DNA of 64,000 nucleotides. Source: Paenibacillus sp. HB172176. Its GTDB lineage: Bacteria > Bacillota > Bacilli > Paenibacillales > Paenibacillaceae. Location of the stretch: NCBI RefSeq assembly GCF_011947265.1, contig NZ_JAATHD010000004.1, positions 124,001-188,000 on the forward strand. Direction: 5' to 3'. The translations under genes were made by a program, and so were the position numbers. Shown here one piece after another: positions 34,325 to 41,957 of this stretch. Each line of letters begins with the position of its first letter. Within the stretch, counting starts at the first letter, position 1. A model generated the notes under the pieces. The model was not told the origin of the DNA. It saw nothing but the letters and a program-made list of their open reading frames with translations, and made no database searches.

Positions 34325-35182
34325 ATGGCTTCCGAGCATTACGAGCATGATTTCCGATTCAATATGAACCGTCGTCCGAGCGAGCTGTCGCTCTTGTTCA
34401 GCGGTTTCGGCAAGCCGATGGAGAATCATCAGATTGGTCCTACGGTATACGATTATTATTTGATTCACACGGTTATTTCCGGAGTTGGCGAATATCGAAT
34501 AAATGATGTCCGCTATACATGCAAGGCGGGCGATACGTTCTTCATTTTCCCCGGCGAGATGTTCAGTTATACGGCCGACGCCAAGGAGCCGTGGGTATAT
34601 ACTTGGGTTGCATTGGGCGCGGGCAGCATGGCTGAGGATCTGTTGCATCTGATTGGCGTGTCCCCGGAGCGTCCGATTATACCTGGCGCAAGCAGGAAGG
34701 TGTATGCCGCTTATCGGCAGATTCTGAAGGATCTGGAGAATAAGGAGATTCCGGCGCTGACGGATGTGTCTTGCACGGGCCATCTGCGGTTGCTGCTCTA
34801 TCATCTTGGCGTTTGCAATAAGGAGTACGTGCAACATGAGGATTCGCAAATCTCGGATACGGAGCAACGAATCCGGTACGCCGAGAGCTACATGAATACG
34901 CAGTTTGGCCAGTCGATTTCGATTGAAGGACTGGCGGGGAGGCTGGGCTATCACCGTACTTATTTTTCCAGCCTGTTCAAGCAGCACACGGGTAAGTCGC
35001 CGAAGCAATATCTGCAGCACATTCGCATGGAGCAAGCGATGCTGCTGCTTCGATCAACGGCACTGTCCGTCGATCAGATTGCGGCTTCCGTCGGCTTCAG
35101 CGATTCTCTCTACTTCTCGAAGAACTTTCACGCATGGACAGGCGAAGCGCCTACGGCTTATCGGAAGAGAGTGGCGAGATAA
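34325..35182 (+). CDS. AraC family transcriptional regulator with cupin domain
   Basis: This 285-residue protein carries an N-terminal arabinose-binding-like cupin (YYLIHTVISGVGEYRINDVRYTCKAGDTFFIFPGE) and C-terminal double helix-turn-helix (IEGLAGRLGYHRTYFSSLFKQHTGKSPKQYLQ, then VGFSDSLYFSKNFHAWTGEAPTAYRK). ATG 34325 was chosen as it has AAGGCGGTG upstream and gives the usual family length. It stands alone between the redox and iron genes. No sugar gene adjoins, so its target is unknown. Confidence 0.9.
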   Translation: MASEHYEHDFRFNMNRRPSELSLLFSGFGKPMENHQIGPTVYDYYLIHTVISGVGEYRINDVRYTCKAGDTFFIFPGEMFSYTADAKEPWVYTWVALGAGSMAEDLLHLIGVSPERPIIPGASRKVYAAYRQILKDLENKEIPALTDVSCTGHLRLLLYHLGVCNKEYVQHEDSQISDTEQRIRYAESYMNTQFGQSISIEGLAGRLGYHRTYFSSLFKQHTGKSPKQYLQHIRMEQAMLLLRSTALSVDQIAASVGFSDSLYFSKNFHAWTGEAPTAYRKRVAR

Positions 35183-35289
35183 AAGGAGCGGGAGGGCGAC
35201 AAAAGCTTAAAAAGTCGAATATTGTGGTCCTCCGGCATGCATTTTATACAAAGAAAAATCATCGATTTCTCCATTGCGGGGTAAATGGA

Positions 35290-35332
35290 TTGCCCTTACT
35301 ATAGATAATATTAATAATGATAATCATTATCT
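35290..35332 (+). promoter_or_regulatory. Fur box and promoter of siderophore-binding lipoprotein
   Basis: TGATAATCATTATC (35318-35331) matches the 7-1-7 Fur consensus except for the last base; extended to 19 bp, it has one mismatch. A weak promoter TTGCCC (35290) and AATAAT (35313) with a 17-bp spacer would place Fur directly on the -10 edge. Confidence 0.85.
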
Positions 35333-35360
35333 ATATTAGATGGAGGGATCGATTTTCAAC

Positions 35361-36374
35361 ATGAAGAACAGAAATTTGCGGGTGGTTGTGTGGATTTGCG
35401 TAATGGTCTTGTTCTCGGCAATATGCCTTGCCGCATGCGGCAATTCGAATAATTCGGAGAGCGCGCCCTCGGAGACGGCCGGAGCGACCGTCAATCCGAG
35501 CGGACAAGAGGAAACGCCGACGCCGTCTGAGGAATCGGCTACCCGTTCCTATACGGATTCGAAGGGTCATACGGTAGAGATTCCAACGAATCCGCAGCGA
35601 ATCGTATACACGGGCAGCGACTTGGGCGATATGCTGGCACTAGGCGTGAAACCGGTGGGCGCCGCCCTTGGCGTCATCGGCGACCAAATTGCTTATTCGG
35701 ATCTGATTGACGGCATCGAGGATGTCGGGGACTTGCTCGGCGACGCCGAGAAGGTGCTTTCGCTGAATCCCGATCTTATTCTGCTTGATGGCGGCGGCAC
35801 GTATTACGAAGAGAGCGCTTATGAAACGTTGAACAAGATCGCGCCGACCGTTACCTACGAGCGGCTTGCGACAAGCGAGAGGCTTCTGGGTCTGGCGGAC
35901 ATTATCGGCAAAAGGCAGGAAGCGGAGCAATGGATAAGCGATTTTGAAGGGGAAGCGGCCGAGACCATAGAGAAGATGGGGCTGCAGGGAGGAGACACTG
36001 CGACGGTGTTTCTTCAATTGGGTACAGATCTCTATGTGATGGGGAACAAGGGCTTCGGCACGCTGCTCTACGAAACGCTGGGCTACGAGCCTGCTCCCCA
36101 AGTGAAGAAGGAGCTGATTGACAAGGGCGAGGCATTTATTAACGTATCGAAGGAGCTGCTGGCCGAATTTGCCGGGGATGAGGTGTTCGTGCTTACCGAT
36201 CAGGATGAAGCGGGCCGCGCGGCCTCCGATTCCATCTTCTCCACGGGAACCTGGAATGCCATACCTGCCGTTCAAGCAGGGCATGTGCATTATGTGGCTA
36301 CGATGTGGAACTTCGACGATCCGATTACGAAGGAAAGACTGCTCGATATGCTTCAAACGATTTTTCAAAAATAA
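35361..36374 (+). CDS. Iron-siderophore ABC transporter substrate-binding lipoprotein
   Basis: This 337-residue lipoprotein (lipobox LAAC, Cys26) has a Ser/Thr/Glu-rich linker and a TroA/FecB-type periplasmic binding domain (HTVEIPTNPQRIVYTGSDLGDMLALGVKPVG, then DLLGDAEKVLSLNPDLIL). It would capture a ferric siderophore outside the membrane. A Fur box precedes it. ATG 35361 starts the signal peptide; an ATG at 35340 would add seven residues before it. Its binding domain closely resembles the sensor domain of the regulator encoded next. No permease or ATPase is adjacent, so it must pair with subunits encoded elsewhere. Confidence 0.92.
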   Translation: MKNRNLRVVVWICVMVLFSAICLAACGNSNNSESAPSETAGATVNPSGQEETPTPSEESATRSYTDSKGHTVEIPTNPQRIVYTGSDLGDMLALGVKPVGAALGVIGDQIAYSDLIDGIEDVGDLLGDAEKVLSLNPDLILLDGGGTYYEESAYETLNKIAPTVTYERLATSERLLGLADIIGKRQEAEQWISDFEGEAAETIEKMGLQGGDTATVFLQLGTDLYVMGNKGFGTLLYETLGYEPAPQVKKELIDKGEAFINVSKELLAEFAGDEVFVLTDQDEAGRAASDSIFSTGTWNAIPAVQAGHVHYVATMWNFDDPITKERLLDMLQTIFQK

Positions 36375-36418
36375 GGAAGAACGGGAGCCGTCAACGACAG
36401 GTTGATGGTTCCTTCTTA
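36372..36418 (+). terminator. Imperfect terminator hairpin after siderophore-binding gene
   Basis: AAGGAA and CCGTCAAC pair with GTTGATGG and TTCCTT around a bulge and a short loop, followed by CTTATTT. Its right arm overlaps the -35 of the next promoter. Confidence 0.45.
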
Positions 36419-36457
36419 TTTGTGTAGAATAAGAATAGTAAATGATATTGATTCTCA
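36402..36457 (+). promoter_or_regulatory. Promoter and Fur-like box of the Btr-like regulator
   Basis: TTGATG (36402-36407), a 17-bp spacer and TAGAAT (36425-36430) are followed by TGATATTGATTCTCA (36443-36457), which matches the 15-bp Fur consensus with two mismatches. Confidence 0.65.
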
Positions 36458-36475
36458 ATTAAGAGGATGATCGGA

Positions 36476-36493
36476 ATGAAATACGATGAATGA
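36476..36493 (+). other. Five-codon leader ORF overlapping the Btr-like start
   Basis: AGAGGA then ATG at 36476 opens MKYDE followed by TGA at 36491-36493, a few bases after the ATG (36486) of the regulator. The larger gene has only GGAATG-type sequence of its own. The arrangement would allow translational coupling or re-initiation. Confidence 0.4.
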
Positions 36494-38171
36494 AAAAGAG
36501 AAAACGACGGCAATTGAAGCTGCTCCGGGAATGGATATGGGCGAATTCTGGTTCGATTTCAAGCATATTCGGAGAATGAACACGCAGTCTGGTTTGCGAG
36601 CCGGCTCGCAAACGAATCATTATACCTTCGTTGCATTTCTGGAGGGAAGCGGCTGGCTCCGCTCGCGGGGAACGGACAGATGGTTCCGTTCCGGCGCCTG
36701 CTTAATCATCCCCCCCGGAGAAGAATTCGAATATGAAGGTTACTCCAACGAAGCTGTGATCGGGGCTTCTATTTGTTTTGACTTATATAAGAGGGGGAAG
36801 GAAGGGGCATGGGAAGAGGCGGCAGCGAATGGACTGTTCGCTGAGTTTATTCAGATCGCTTCGCTCTCCCGGCTTGCCGGCTTGCTTAAGGCTCTGGAAA
36901 CAACGGATACGGCCTTCGGAGCTGCGGCTCAATTGAATGCGTTGCGAAAGAGGACCAGATTCCAGGAGCTGATCATTTTCTATCTCGAGAATGCGGCTTC
37001 AGAGGAGACGGCAACCAATGCGTCAACCGCGATAGAGCGGGCAGTCGTATATCTGGAAAGCAATTATCGCGAACCGATTACAGTAGAACAGCTGTGGAAG
37101 CTTTCCGGGGTGAGCCGCTCGCAATTCAGCGCGCTCTTCCAAGCCGCAACGGGACGCAAGCCTCTGGATTACTTGACGGAGGTGCGTATTCGCCGCGCGA
37201 AGGAGCTTCTTGCCCTCTCCAATGATCCGCTTCGCGAAATCGCGCGAAGCATCGGCTTCAAGGATGAATATTACTTCAACAGGCGTTTTCGTCAGGTAAC
37301 GGGCATCTCGCCCAAGCAGTTCGGCAGACTGCATCAGCGTAGCGGCGGAGCGGTCGATTGCCTGGGCAGAGAGCAAGCGATTCCGCTCGCGGACAGCCGG
37401 GTCGTCGCGATCGGCTATGCGCTGGGCGATTTGCTTGCTCTCGGCCTGCGTCCTATCGGGGCCGATCTTAGCGTTATCGGGAAGCAGGTTGTCTTCCGCA
37501 ACGAACTGGAAGGCATTGAGGATGTCGGGCTGCTGGGAGACCCGGTCATGATTGCGGCCTTGCAGCCGCAATCGATTCTCTATTGCAGCTTCGAGGATGA
37601 ATCGCTGCGCGCATTGTCTCAAATCGCGCCTACCTTCTTCGTAAAGAGAAATCAGCCGACCTATGAGCGATTGCGGCAGGTTGCGGCATTATTTAATAAG
37701 AAGAAGGCTGCGGAGAAATGGATTGCGAGTCATATGCGGCGCTCGGAGATGCTATGGAAACGGTTGAATAGAATGGCCGGACAAGGTGAAACGGCCGCCG
37801 TTATTGCGGTTGTGGACGGCAGATTATATGCAATGGGCGCCCGCGGAATGGCGCAGACCTTGTATCAGCCCCAGGCTTTTCTGCCTGCGCCCGGCATCCG
37901 GAGATTGATTAACGAGCAGATTTCCTTCCAGCTTATTACCGAGGAAGCGTTACCGGACTTTGCCGGGGATCGTCTGTTCCTGCTTGTGAACGAGGAGGAG
38001 CCGTCGAGGCGCAAGGCATTCGAGCTGACAAGCGGTCCGATCTGGACCGGTCTGGAAGCGGTTCGCCGCAAACGAGCCTATAGAACCAGTGCGCAGTGGA
38101 ACTACGATGATCCGATTACGATGGATCGGCTTCTGCTGAAGCTCCCCGATATTCTAGGCAATCCGCTGTGA
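36486..38171 (+). CDS. Btr-like AraC regulator fused to siderophore-binding domain
   Basis: The 561-residue protein has an N-terminal cupin-like region, a central AraC double helix-turn-helix (about 183-282: VEQLWKLSGVSRSQFSALFQ, then GFKDEYYFNRRFRQVTGISP) and a C-terminal FecB/TroA binding fold (about 290-561). This is the architecture of Bacillus subtilis Btr, which binds ferri-siderophore in the cytoplasm and activates uptake genes. The binding domain parallels the upstream lipoprotein (LGDLLALGLRPIGADL here, LGDMLALGVKPVGAAL there). The ATG at 36486 lies inside a tiny ORF beginning at 36476, with the better ribosome binding site in front of that ORF. Confidence 0.9.
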   Translation: MNEKEKTTAIEAAPGMDMGEFWFDFKHIRRMNTQSGLRAGSQTNHYTFVAFLEGSGWLRSRGTDRWFRSGACLIIPPGEEFEYEGYSNEAVIGASICFDLYKRGKEGAWEEAAANGLFAEFIQIASLSRLAGLLKALETTDTAFGAAAQLNALRKRTRFQELIIFYLENAASEETATNASTAIERAVVYLESNYREPITVEQLWKLSGVSRSQFSALFQAATGRKPLDYLTEVRIRRAKELLALSNDPLREIARSIGFKDEYYFNRRFRQVTGISPKQFGRLHQRSGGAVDCLGREQAIPLADSRVVAIGYALGDLLALGLRPIGADLSVIGKQVVFRNELEGIEDVGLLGDPVMIAALQPQSILYCSFEDESLRALSQIAPTFFVKRNQPTYERLRQVAALFNKKKAAEKWIASHMRRSEMLWKRLNRMAGQGETAAVIAVVDGRLYAMGARGMAQTLYQPQAFLPAPGIRRLINEQISFQLITEEALPDFAGDRLFLLVNEEEPSRRKAFELTSGPIWTGLEAVRRKRAYRTSAQWNYDDPITMDRLLLKLPDILGNPL

Positions 38172-38203
38172 GAGCAACCGCCCGTCGCCCGGCTGTTCCG
38201 TTC

Positions 38204-38920
38204 TTACATCGCATGCTTGATGCCCTTCTTCAATAAATACCAGTTGGCGGGCAGGCTGGTGGCGGCTCCAAGTATCATCGCGATTTGCATCATAAACCAG
38301 AATTCCATTTGAATGGGCTCTGGCGCGGATGCGAATAACACATAATGAACAATGGCCATCCAGCCGAACATGCCGATTTCGAAGGAGACGAGCGACAGGG
38401 TGTCGGCCTTTACTGCTTCGTAGACGGCTTTGCCCCAGCTCATGTCGGGATTCATAGGCTTAATCGCGAATACCTGAAAGAAGACCCCGAACAGATACGC
38501 CAGTATAAACTCCGCGGCGTAATCGGCCAGCAGGACGGAACCCGCAACGGTGAGTCCCAGCGCGAACACGGCCGGGGCGCCGATGACATCGCCCAGCGTG
38601 CAGCCGCTGGAGCAGTGGCTGGTGGAGACGAAGACGCTTTGCCAAGACGGATTGGCGGAGGCGTCTTTATGTTGTCCATGATTCTCCCCTTGGCGATGCT
38701 TATGCTGATTATGGCTCTCATGGCCGCCTCCCCCTTCTTTTCCCGCTCTCCCCATTATCGAATACAACCAGATTGCGAACGGACCCAGATACAATCCATT
38801 GATCGGCCACACGATATTCATAATCGCCATGGGCTGTGGATGACGGATGATATCGATCAAGATGAAGATGGCAGACAGAATGCCGATTCCGACACAGATA
38901 TATGCGATATTATTGAGCAA
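38204..38920 (-). CDS. DUF4396 membrane protein with His-rich loop
   Basis: This 238-residue protein has about six hydrophobic segments and matches DUF4396 (PF14342) from MSWGKAVYEAVKADTLSL onward. Between the first helices and that domain lies a His/Gly/Gln-rich loop (HESHNQHKHRQGENHGQHK) followed by HCSSGC, a strong candidate metal-binding site. Start is TTG at 38920 with a perfect AAGGAGG. A 27-bp palindrome upstream (38972-38998) may be the operator. The family has no established function. Histidines and cysteines suggest copper or another soft metal, which is inference. Confidence 0.85.
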   Translation of the reverse strand: MLNNIAYICVGIGILSAIFILIDIIRHPQPMAIMNIVWPINGLYLGPFAIWLYSIMGRAGKEGGGGHESHNQHKHRQGENHGQHKDASANPSWQSVFVSTSHCSSGCTLGDVIGAPAVFALGLTVAGSVLLADYAAEFILAYLFGVFFQVFAIKPMNPDMSWGKAVYEAVKADTLSLVSFEIGMFGWMAIVHYVLFASAPEPIQMEFWFMMQIAMILGAATSLPANWYLLKKGIKHAM

Positions 38921-38971
38921 ATGTAACCCTCCTTGAAGATTTGTCGTCTATTCTCATAGTCTGGCAAGCTC

Positions 38972-38998
38972 TTCATATACGTTACCACGGTATATGAA
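38972..38998. promoter_or_regulatory. Large inverted repeat upstream of DUF4396 gene
   Basis: Arms TTCATATAC (38972-38980) and GTATATGAA (38990-38998) are perfectly complementary around a 9-bp centre that is itself partly palindromic (TACC/GGTA). It is positioned 52 bp before the start codon and is a convincing repressor or activator site. Confidence 0.55.
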
Positions 38999-39137
38999 TC
39001 GTCAATCAGGGCAAGCAATATTGGAAATCGGCGCTAAAGCGCTCGAAGCAGCCGCATCGTTTTTTTTAAAAAATAATAGACTACACTGAAAAATATCGCT
39101 CCTCTGAGTTGTATTCATAGTGAAAGGGGGACGCAAG

Positions 39138-39614
39138 GTGCATGATTCATCTGAGCTCAATGAATCCATTCAACAAGCCGTAATCCATTATTCAGACAGT
39201 CTGATCAAAATTGCGTTCACTTATCTGAAATCGGTTGCCGACGCGGAAGAAGCCGTGCAGGATGTGTTCTTGACCTATCTGCAGAAATCCCCTGTATTCG
39301 CGAGCAGGGAGCATCAGAAGGCATGGCTCATCCGGGCTGTTATTAATAGAAGCAAGAACATGCTGAAGAATGCATGGCTGAAGAAGCGCAGCCCGATCCC
39401 GGACGATCTGTCGTATCTGCCGCGGGAGGAACAGTCGATTATGCAAGAGGTACTGTCGCTCGACAAGAAGTACCGGCTTCCGATTCATCTTCATTATTAC
39501 GAAGGCTATTCCATCGAGGAAATTGCCCATATCCTTCAGGCCAAGCCGGCCACGGTGGGCACCTGGCTAGCGCGCGGCCGAAAACAGTTAAAAGAAGCGA
39601 TAGGAGGTGCTTGA
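39138..39614 (+). CDS. ECF-type RNA polymerase sigma-70 family factor
   Basis: This 158-residue sigma factor has region 2 (SLIKIAFTYLKSVADAEEAVQDVFLTYL) and region 4 (YEGYSIEEIAHILQAKPATVGTWLARGRKQLKEAI). It directs transcription under an unknown envelope stress. The GTG at 39138 is chosen because GGGGG stands 7 nt upstream; a GTG at 39120 would add six residues. The next gene starts 1 nt after its stop and encodes a membrane protein that would be its anti-sigma partner. Confidence 0.92.
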   Translation: MHDSSELNESIQQAVIHYSDSLIKIAFTYLKSVADAEEAVQDVFLTYLQKSPVFASREHQKAWLIRAVINRSKNMLKNAWLKKRSPIPDDLSYLPREEQSIMQEVLSLDKKYRLPIHLHYYEGYSIEEIAHILQAKPATVGTWLARGRKQLKEAIGGA

Positions 39615-39615
39615 G

Positions 39616-40146
39616 TTGGAAGAAAAACAATACAAATCGGCTCTCTCCAAATTGAGAATCAGCGAGGATTTTCAAGAACGAATGATTTTGCGATTGAAGC
39701 TGGAACAGAATCGAACTTCGTATACCTATATTAGAGGAGGAACACAATATATGAGTACAGCAACAGCAACAAAAGGGAAAAAAATTACGGTATGGGCTAT
39801 CAGCCTTGCCGCATGCGCGGCTATTACGTTCGGCATCTATGCTTCCAATCAGAACAGCACGCCTGAGCAAGTCACGTCGCCGCCAACGATCGGAGCCAAG
39901 CAACAGGTCAATATCGACGGCGTTATTGAGGAAGTAGGCGCGGATGGAAAGAGCTTCCGTATCGGGGACCTGTGGGTGAGCGTGAACGAGAACACCACAT
40001 ACGGCATCTCCGGGCCGACGGCTCCAGATCCGTCCGAGCAGCTTGTGAGCAAAGAATTCAAAGTGGGCAATACCGTGTCGGGCTTTACTTCCGAGGATGT
40101 AGCCAGCGGCAAGGTGACGGCGAACGCGATCTACAACAATTTCTAA
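39616..40146 (+). CDS. Probable anti-sigma-like membrane protein with extracellular beta domain
   Basis: This 176-residue protein has a short cytoplasmic N-terminus (about 50 residues), one membrane helix (TVWAISLAACAAITFGIYAS) and an extracellular domain (VNIDGVIEEVGADGKSFRIG, VGNTVSGFTSEDVASGKVTANAIY) resembling DUF5666-like beta domains. It lacks the HxxxCxxC zinc motif of classical anti-sigma factors. TTG at 39616 is favoured by GGAGGTG 7 nt upstream. Its position 1 nt behind the ECF sigma gene makes a sigma-binding regulator likely, although direct evidence of a sigma-binding domain is missing. Confidence 0.72.
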   Translation: MEEKQYKSALSKLRISEDFQERMILRLKLEQNRTSYTYIRGGTQYMSTATATKGKKITVWAISLAACAAITFGIYASNQNSTPEQVTSPPTIGAKQQVNIDGVIEEVGADGKSFRIGDLWVSVNENTTYGISGPTAPDPSEQLVSKEFKVGNTVSGFTSEDVASGKVTANAIYNNF

Positions 40147-40165
40147 GAATATCGCATCCGAATTT

Positions 40166-40229
40166 CTCCCGCTTATTGACCTTGAATGCGCTAAATTGTC
40201 ATTAGCGCGGTTAATAAGCGGGAGTTTTT
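40166..40229 (+). terminator. Cruciform-like terminator after sigma operon
   Basis: CTCCCGCTTATT (40166-40177) pairs perfectly with AATAAGCGGGAG (40213-40224), followed by TTTTT. Inside is a second stem GCGCTAA/TTAGCGC. Confidence 0.85.
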
Positions 40230-40358
40230 CCGGCGGATAAAGGTTGGCAACGGGGAGAAAGACTCACAGCTTATTGTTTGTTTTTGGTCGTTGCGTTTGG
40301 GCCTCAGGAACCATGGGTATATACATCGTAAAACCGATACATACGGAGGTCGATCAAC

Positions 40359-40787
40359 TTGTATACCTATAACCGGATTCTCGTCCCCATGGACGGCTCG
40401 CAGCCCGGGGAGAAGGCGCTCAATCACGCCATCGGCATTATTAGCACCGTTAATTATCCCGTGCAATTGACGATTATGCATGTCAGCCACGCCTCAATCG
40501 TGAATGAGCCCATTACCGAGGTAGAGGATAATCAATCGGTCGATCTCGAAGCCGAGCTCATCCTGGGGCCTGCGATGTCGCGGCTGAAGGAAGCGAAAAT
40601 TCCGTTCGAGATTTTCACTGAATTCGGCGACCCGGCGAGCGGCATCATCCGCGCGGCCTATGACGCGAATATCGATCTCATCATCATGGGCACCCGCGGA
40701 ATGGGGATCATGTCGGAGCTGCTGCTCGGAAGCGTCAGCCATCAGGTGGTGAAGGAGGTATCTTGTCCGGTTTTTCTAGTTAAGTAA
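40359..40787 (+). CDS. Universal stress protein, UspA family
   Basis: This 142-residue single Usp domain begins YNRILVPMDGSQPGEKAL and carries the ATP-binding motif G-2X-G-9X-G-S as GTRGMGIMSELLLGS. It is a cytoplasmic stress-response protein whose exact effector is unknown. TTG at 40359 is supported by ACGGAGG 8 nt upstream. It is monocistronic and flanked by terminators. Confidence 0.93.
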   Translation: MYTYNRILVPMDGSQPGEKALNHAIGIISTVNYPVQLTIMHVSHASIVNEPITEVEDNQSVDLEAELILGPAMSRLKEAKIPFEIFTEFGDPASGIIRAAYDANIDLIIMGTRGMGIMSELLLGSVSHQVVKEVSCPVFLVK

Positions 40788-40823
40788 TGATCCGCAGCAG
40801 GGTGAGAATTTCGTTAGAGTCGT

Positions 40824-40857
40824 CAAGAAGCCGATACCTTTAGGTCTCGGCTTCTTG
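40824..40857 (+). terminator. Terminator hairpin after universal stress protein gene
   Basis: Perfect 11-bp stem CAAGAAGCCGA/TCGGCTTCTTG with a 12-nt loop; the following GACATTTCG gives only a weak U-tract. Confidence 0.6.
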
Positions 40858-40959
40858 GACATTTCGCCCGGCGCTATCCTTTTTTTCGCTATGAAAATAG
40901 GGTTGACATTGCACCTTTTTGCTCTCATATTCCGTCTAAGTTGAAGGAGGGGATATGGA

Positions 40960-41817
40960 ATGAGAAAGTTAGCTGTATTAGTATTAAGTGCCGTTCTGCT
41001 AGGAAGCGTCATGGGCTGCGCAACGAATAATTCTTCAAATTACGGAGAGACGCGGGTGACTACGGGCACGCCGGAAGGGACGATGCAGCCGGGAATACAA
41101 TTGCAAGAAACCGGTGATGCGGAAGAGAGAGTGACAGTGTATAGAGCGGTCGATTTCAGACCGGCCGGCGGGAAACCTTATGTTGTTTTCACCGAAGAGG
41201 AAGCCTTGGAGAGCTTCCGGTCAGCGATTCAAAGCGCCGAACGAATAAAGGGGATCCTGAATGTCATGTCGCCGCAATACATCTTCAAGCTGAGCGTCGA
41301 CGGTGAGGTTAAAGCTTATAACTTATGGCTGGGAGACGGAGGCGACAGCGATAAGCAAGGCATGATTATGGATACGGCGGACACGCATACCGGCTATACC
41401 TTGACGCTCGAGGCGACCCGCGAGCTCTATGCACTCATCTGGAACGCCGAGTATAACGCGGAGACCGCGGCGGCGAATGGCGATGTCGTGAACAGCATCT
41501 TCGACGGTTACCATAATCTTCATAAATGGGACGCTTTCGTCGAGCATGCGAAATCCGGGGTGAAGGACGAGGTTCAGGTTGTCCATTATACAGTCGAAGG
41601 CGATCCAATCTTCAATAATTTGAGCTTCGACGGCGAATGGATCGTTCATCAGCATGACACATCGCATGACGCATATGGGGCATCGCGAATAAGCAGGTAC
41701 CAATGCAAGGCGATTGATCAGGAGGAAATCGAGCAAAGCATAGCCTACACGTTGAGCGGTTGCGTCGACGTGCATGATGATGAAGTGCCTTTCCGGCTGG
41801 TCATTCCGGAAGAGTAG
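40960..41817 (+). CDS. Lipoprotein with C-terminal DUF4362 domain
   Basis: This 285-residue lipoprotein (lipobox VMGC, Cys20) has a middle part resembling the B. subtilis YhfM-type domain (AVDFRPAGGKPYVVFTEEEAL) and a C-terminal DUF4362 domain (about 177-275). Its features are DVVNSIFDGYHNLHKW, VQVVHYTVEGDPIFNNLSFDG, YQCKAIDQEE and YTLSGC. The two cysteines of the latter could form a disulfide outside the cell. No function is established for the domain. AAGGAGGGG precedes the ATG. It has no obvious operon partner. Confidence 0.8.
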   Translation: MRKLAVLVLSAVLLGSVMGCATNNSSNYGETRVTTGTPEGTMQPGIQLQETGDAEERVTVYRAVDFRPAGGKPYVVFTEEEALESFRSAIQSAERIKGILNVMSPQYIFKLSVDGEVKAYNLWLGDGGDSDKQGMIMDTADTHTGYTLTLEATRELYALIWNAEYNAETAAANGDVVNSIFDGYHNLHKWDAFVEHAKSGVKDEVQVVHYTVEGDPIFNNLSFDGEWIVHQHDTSHDAYGASRISRYQCKAIDQEEIEQSIAYTLSGCVDVHDDEVPFRLVIPEE

Positions 41818-41856
41818 CGGGGGGTGATGGGGAAGTGATAGACGATGTTGCGAAGG

Positions 41857-41916
41857 TATTTCAATATTTTTATTGAAATAGGATTCAATCAACCTTATTA
41901 TTGATATTGATTATCA
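41857..41916 (+). promoter_or_regulatory. Promoter, AT-hairpin and Fur box of the esterase gene
   Basis: TTGAAA (41873-41878), a 17-bp spacer and TATTAT (41896-41901) are followed without gap by TGATATTGATTATCA (41902-41916), a Fur box with one mismatch to the 15-bp consensus. The -35 lies in the right arm of a perfect 10-bp AT-only hairpin (41857-41866 with 41871-41880). Confidence 0.8.
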
Positions 41917-41957
41917 ATATTGATTGAGACAAGCAGCCTTGTACGGGGAGTGTAGAT

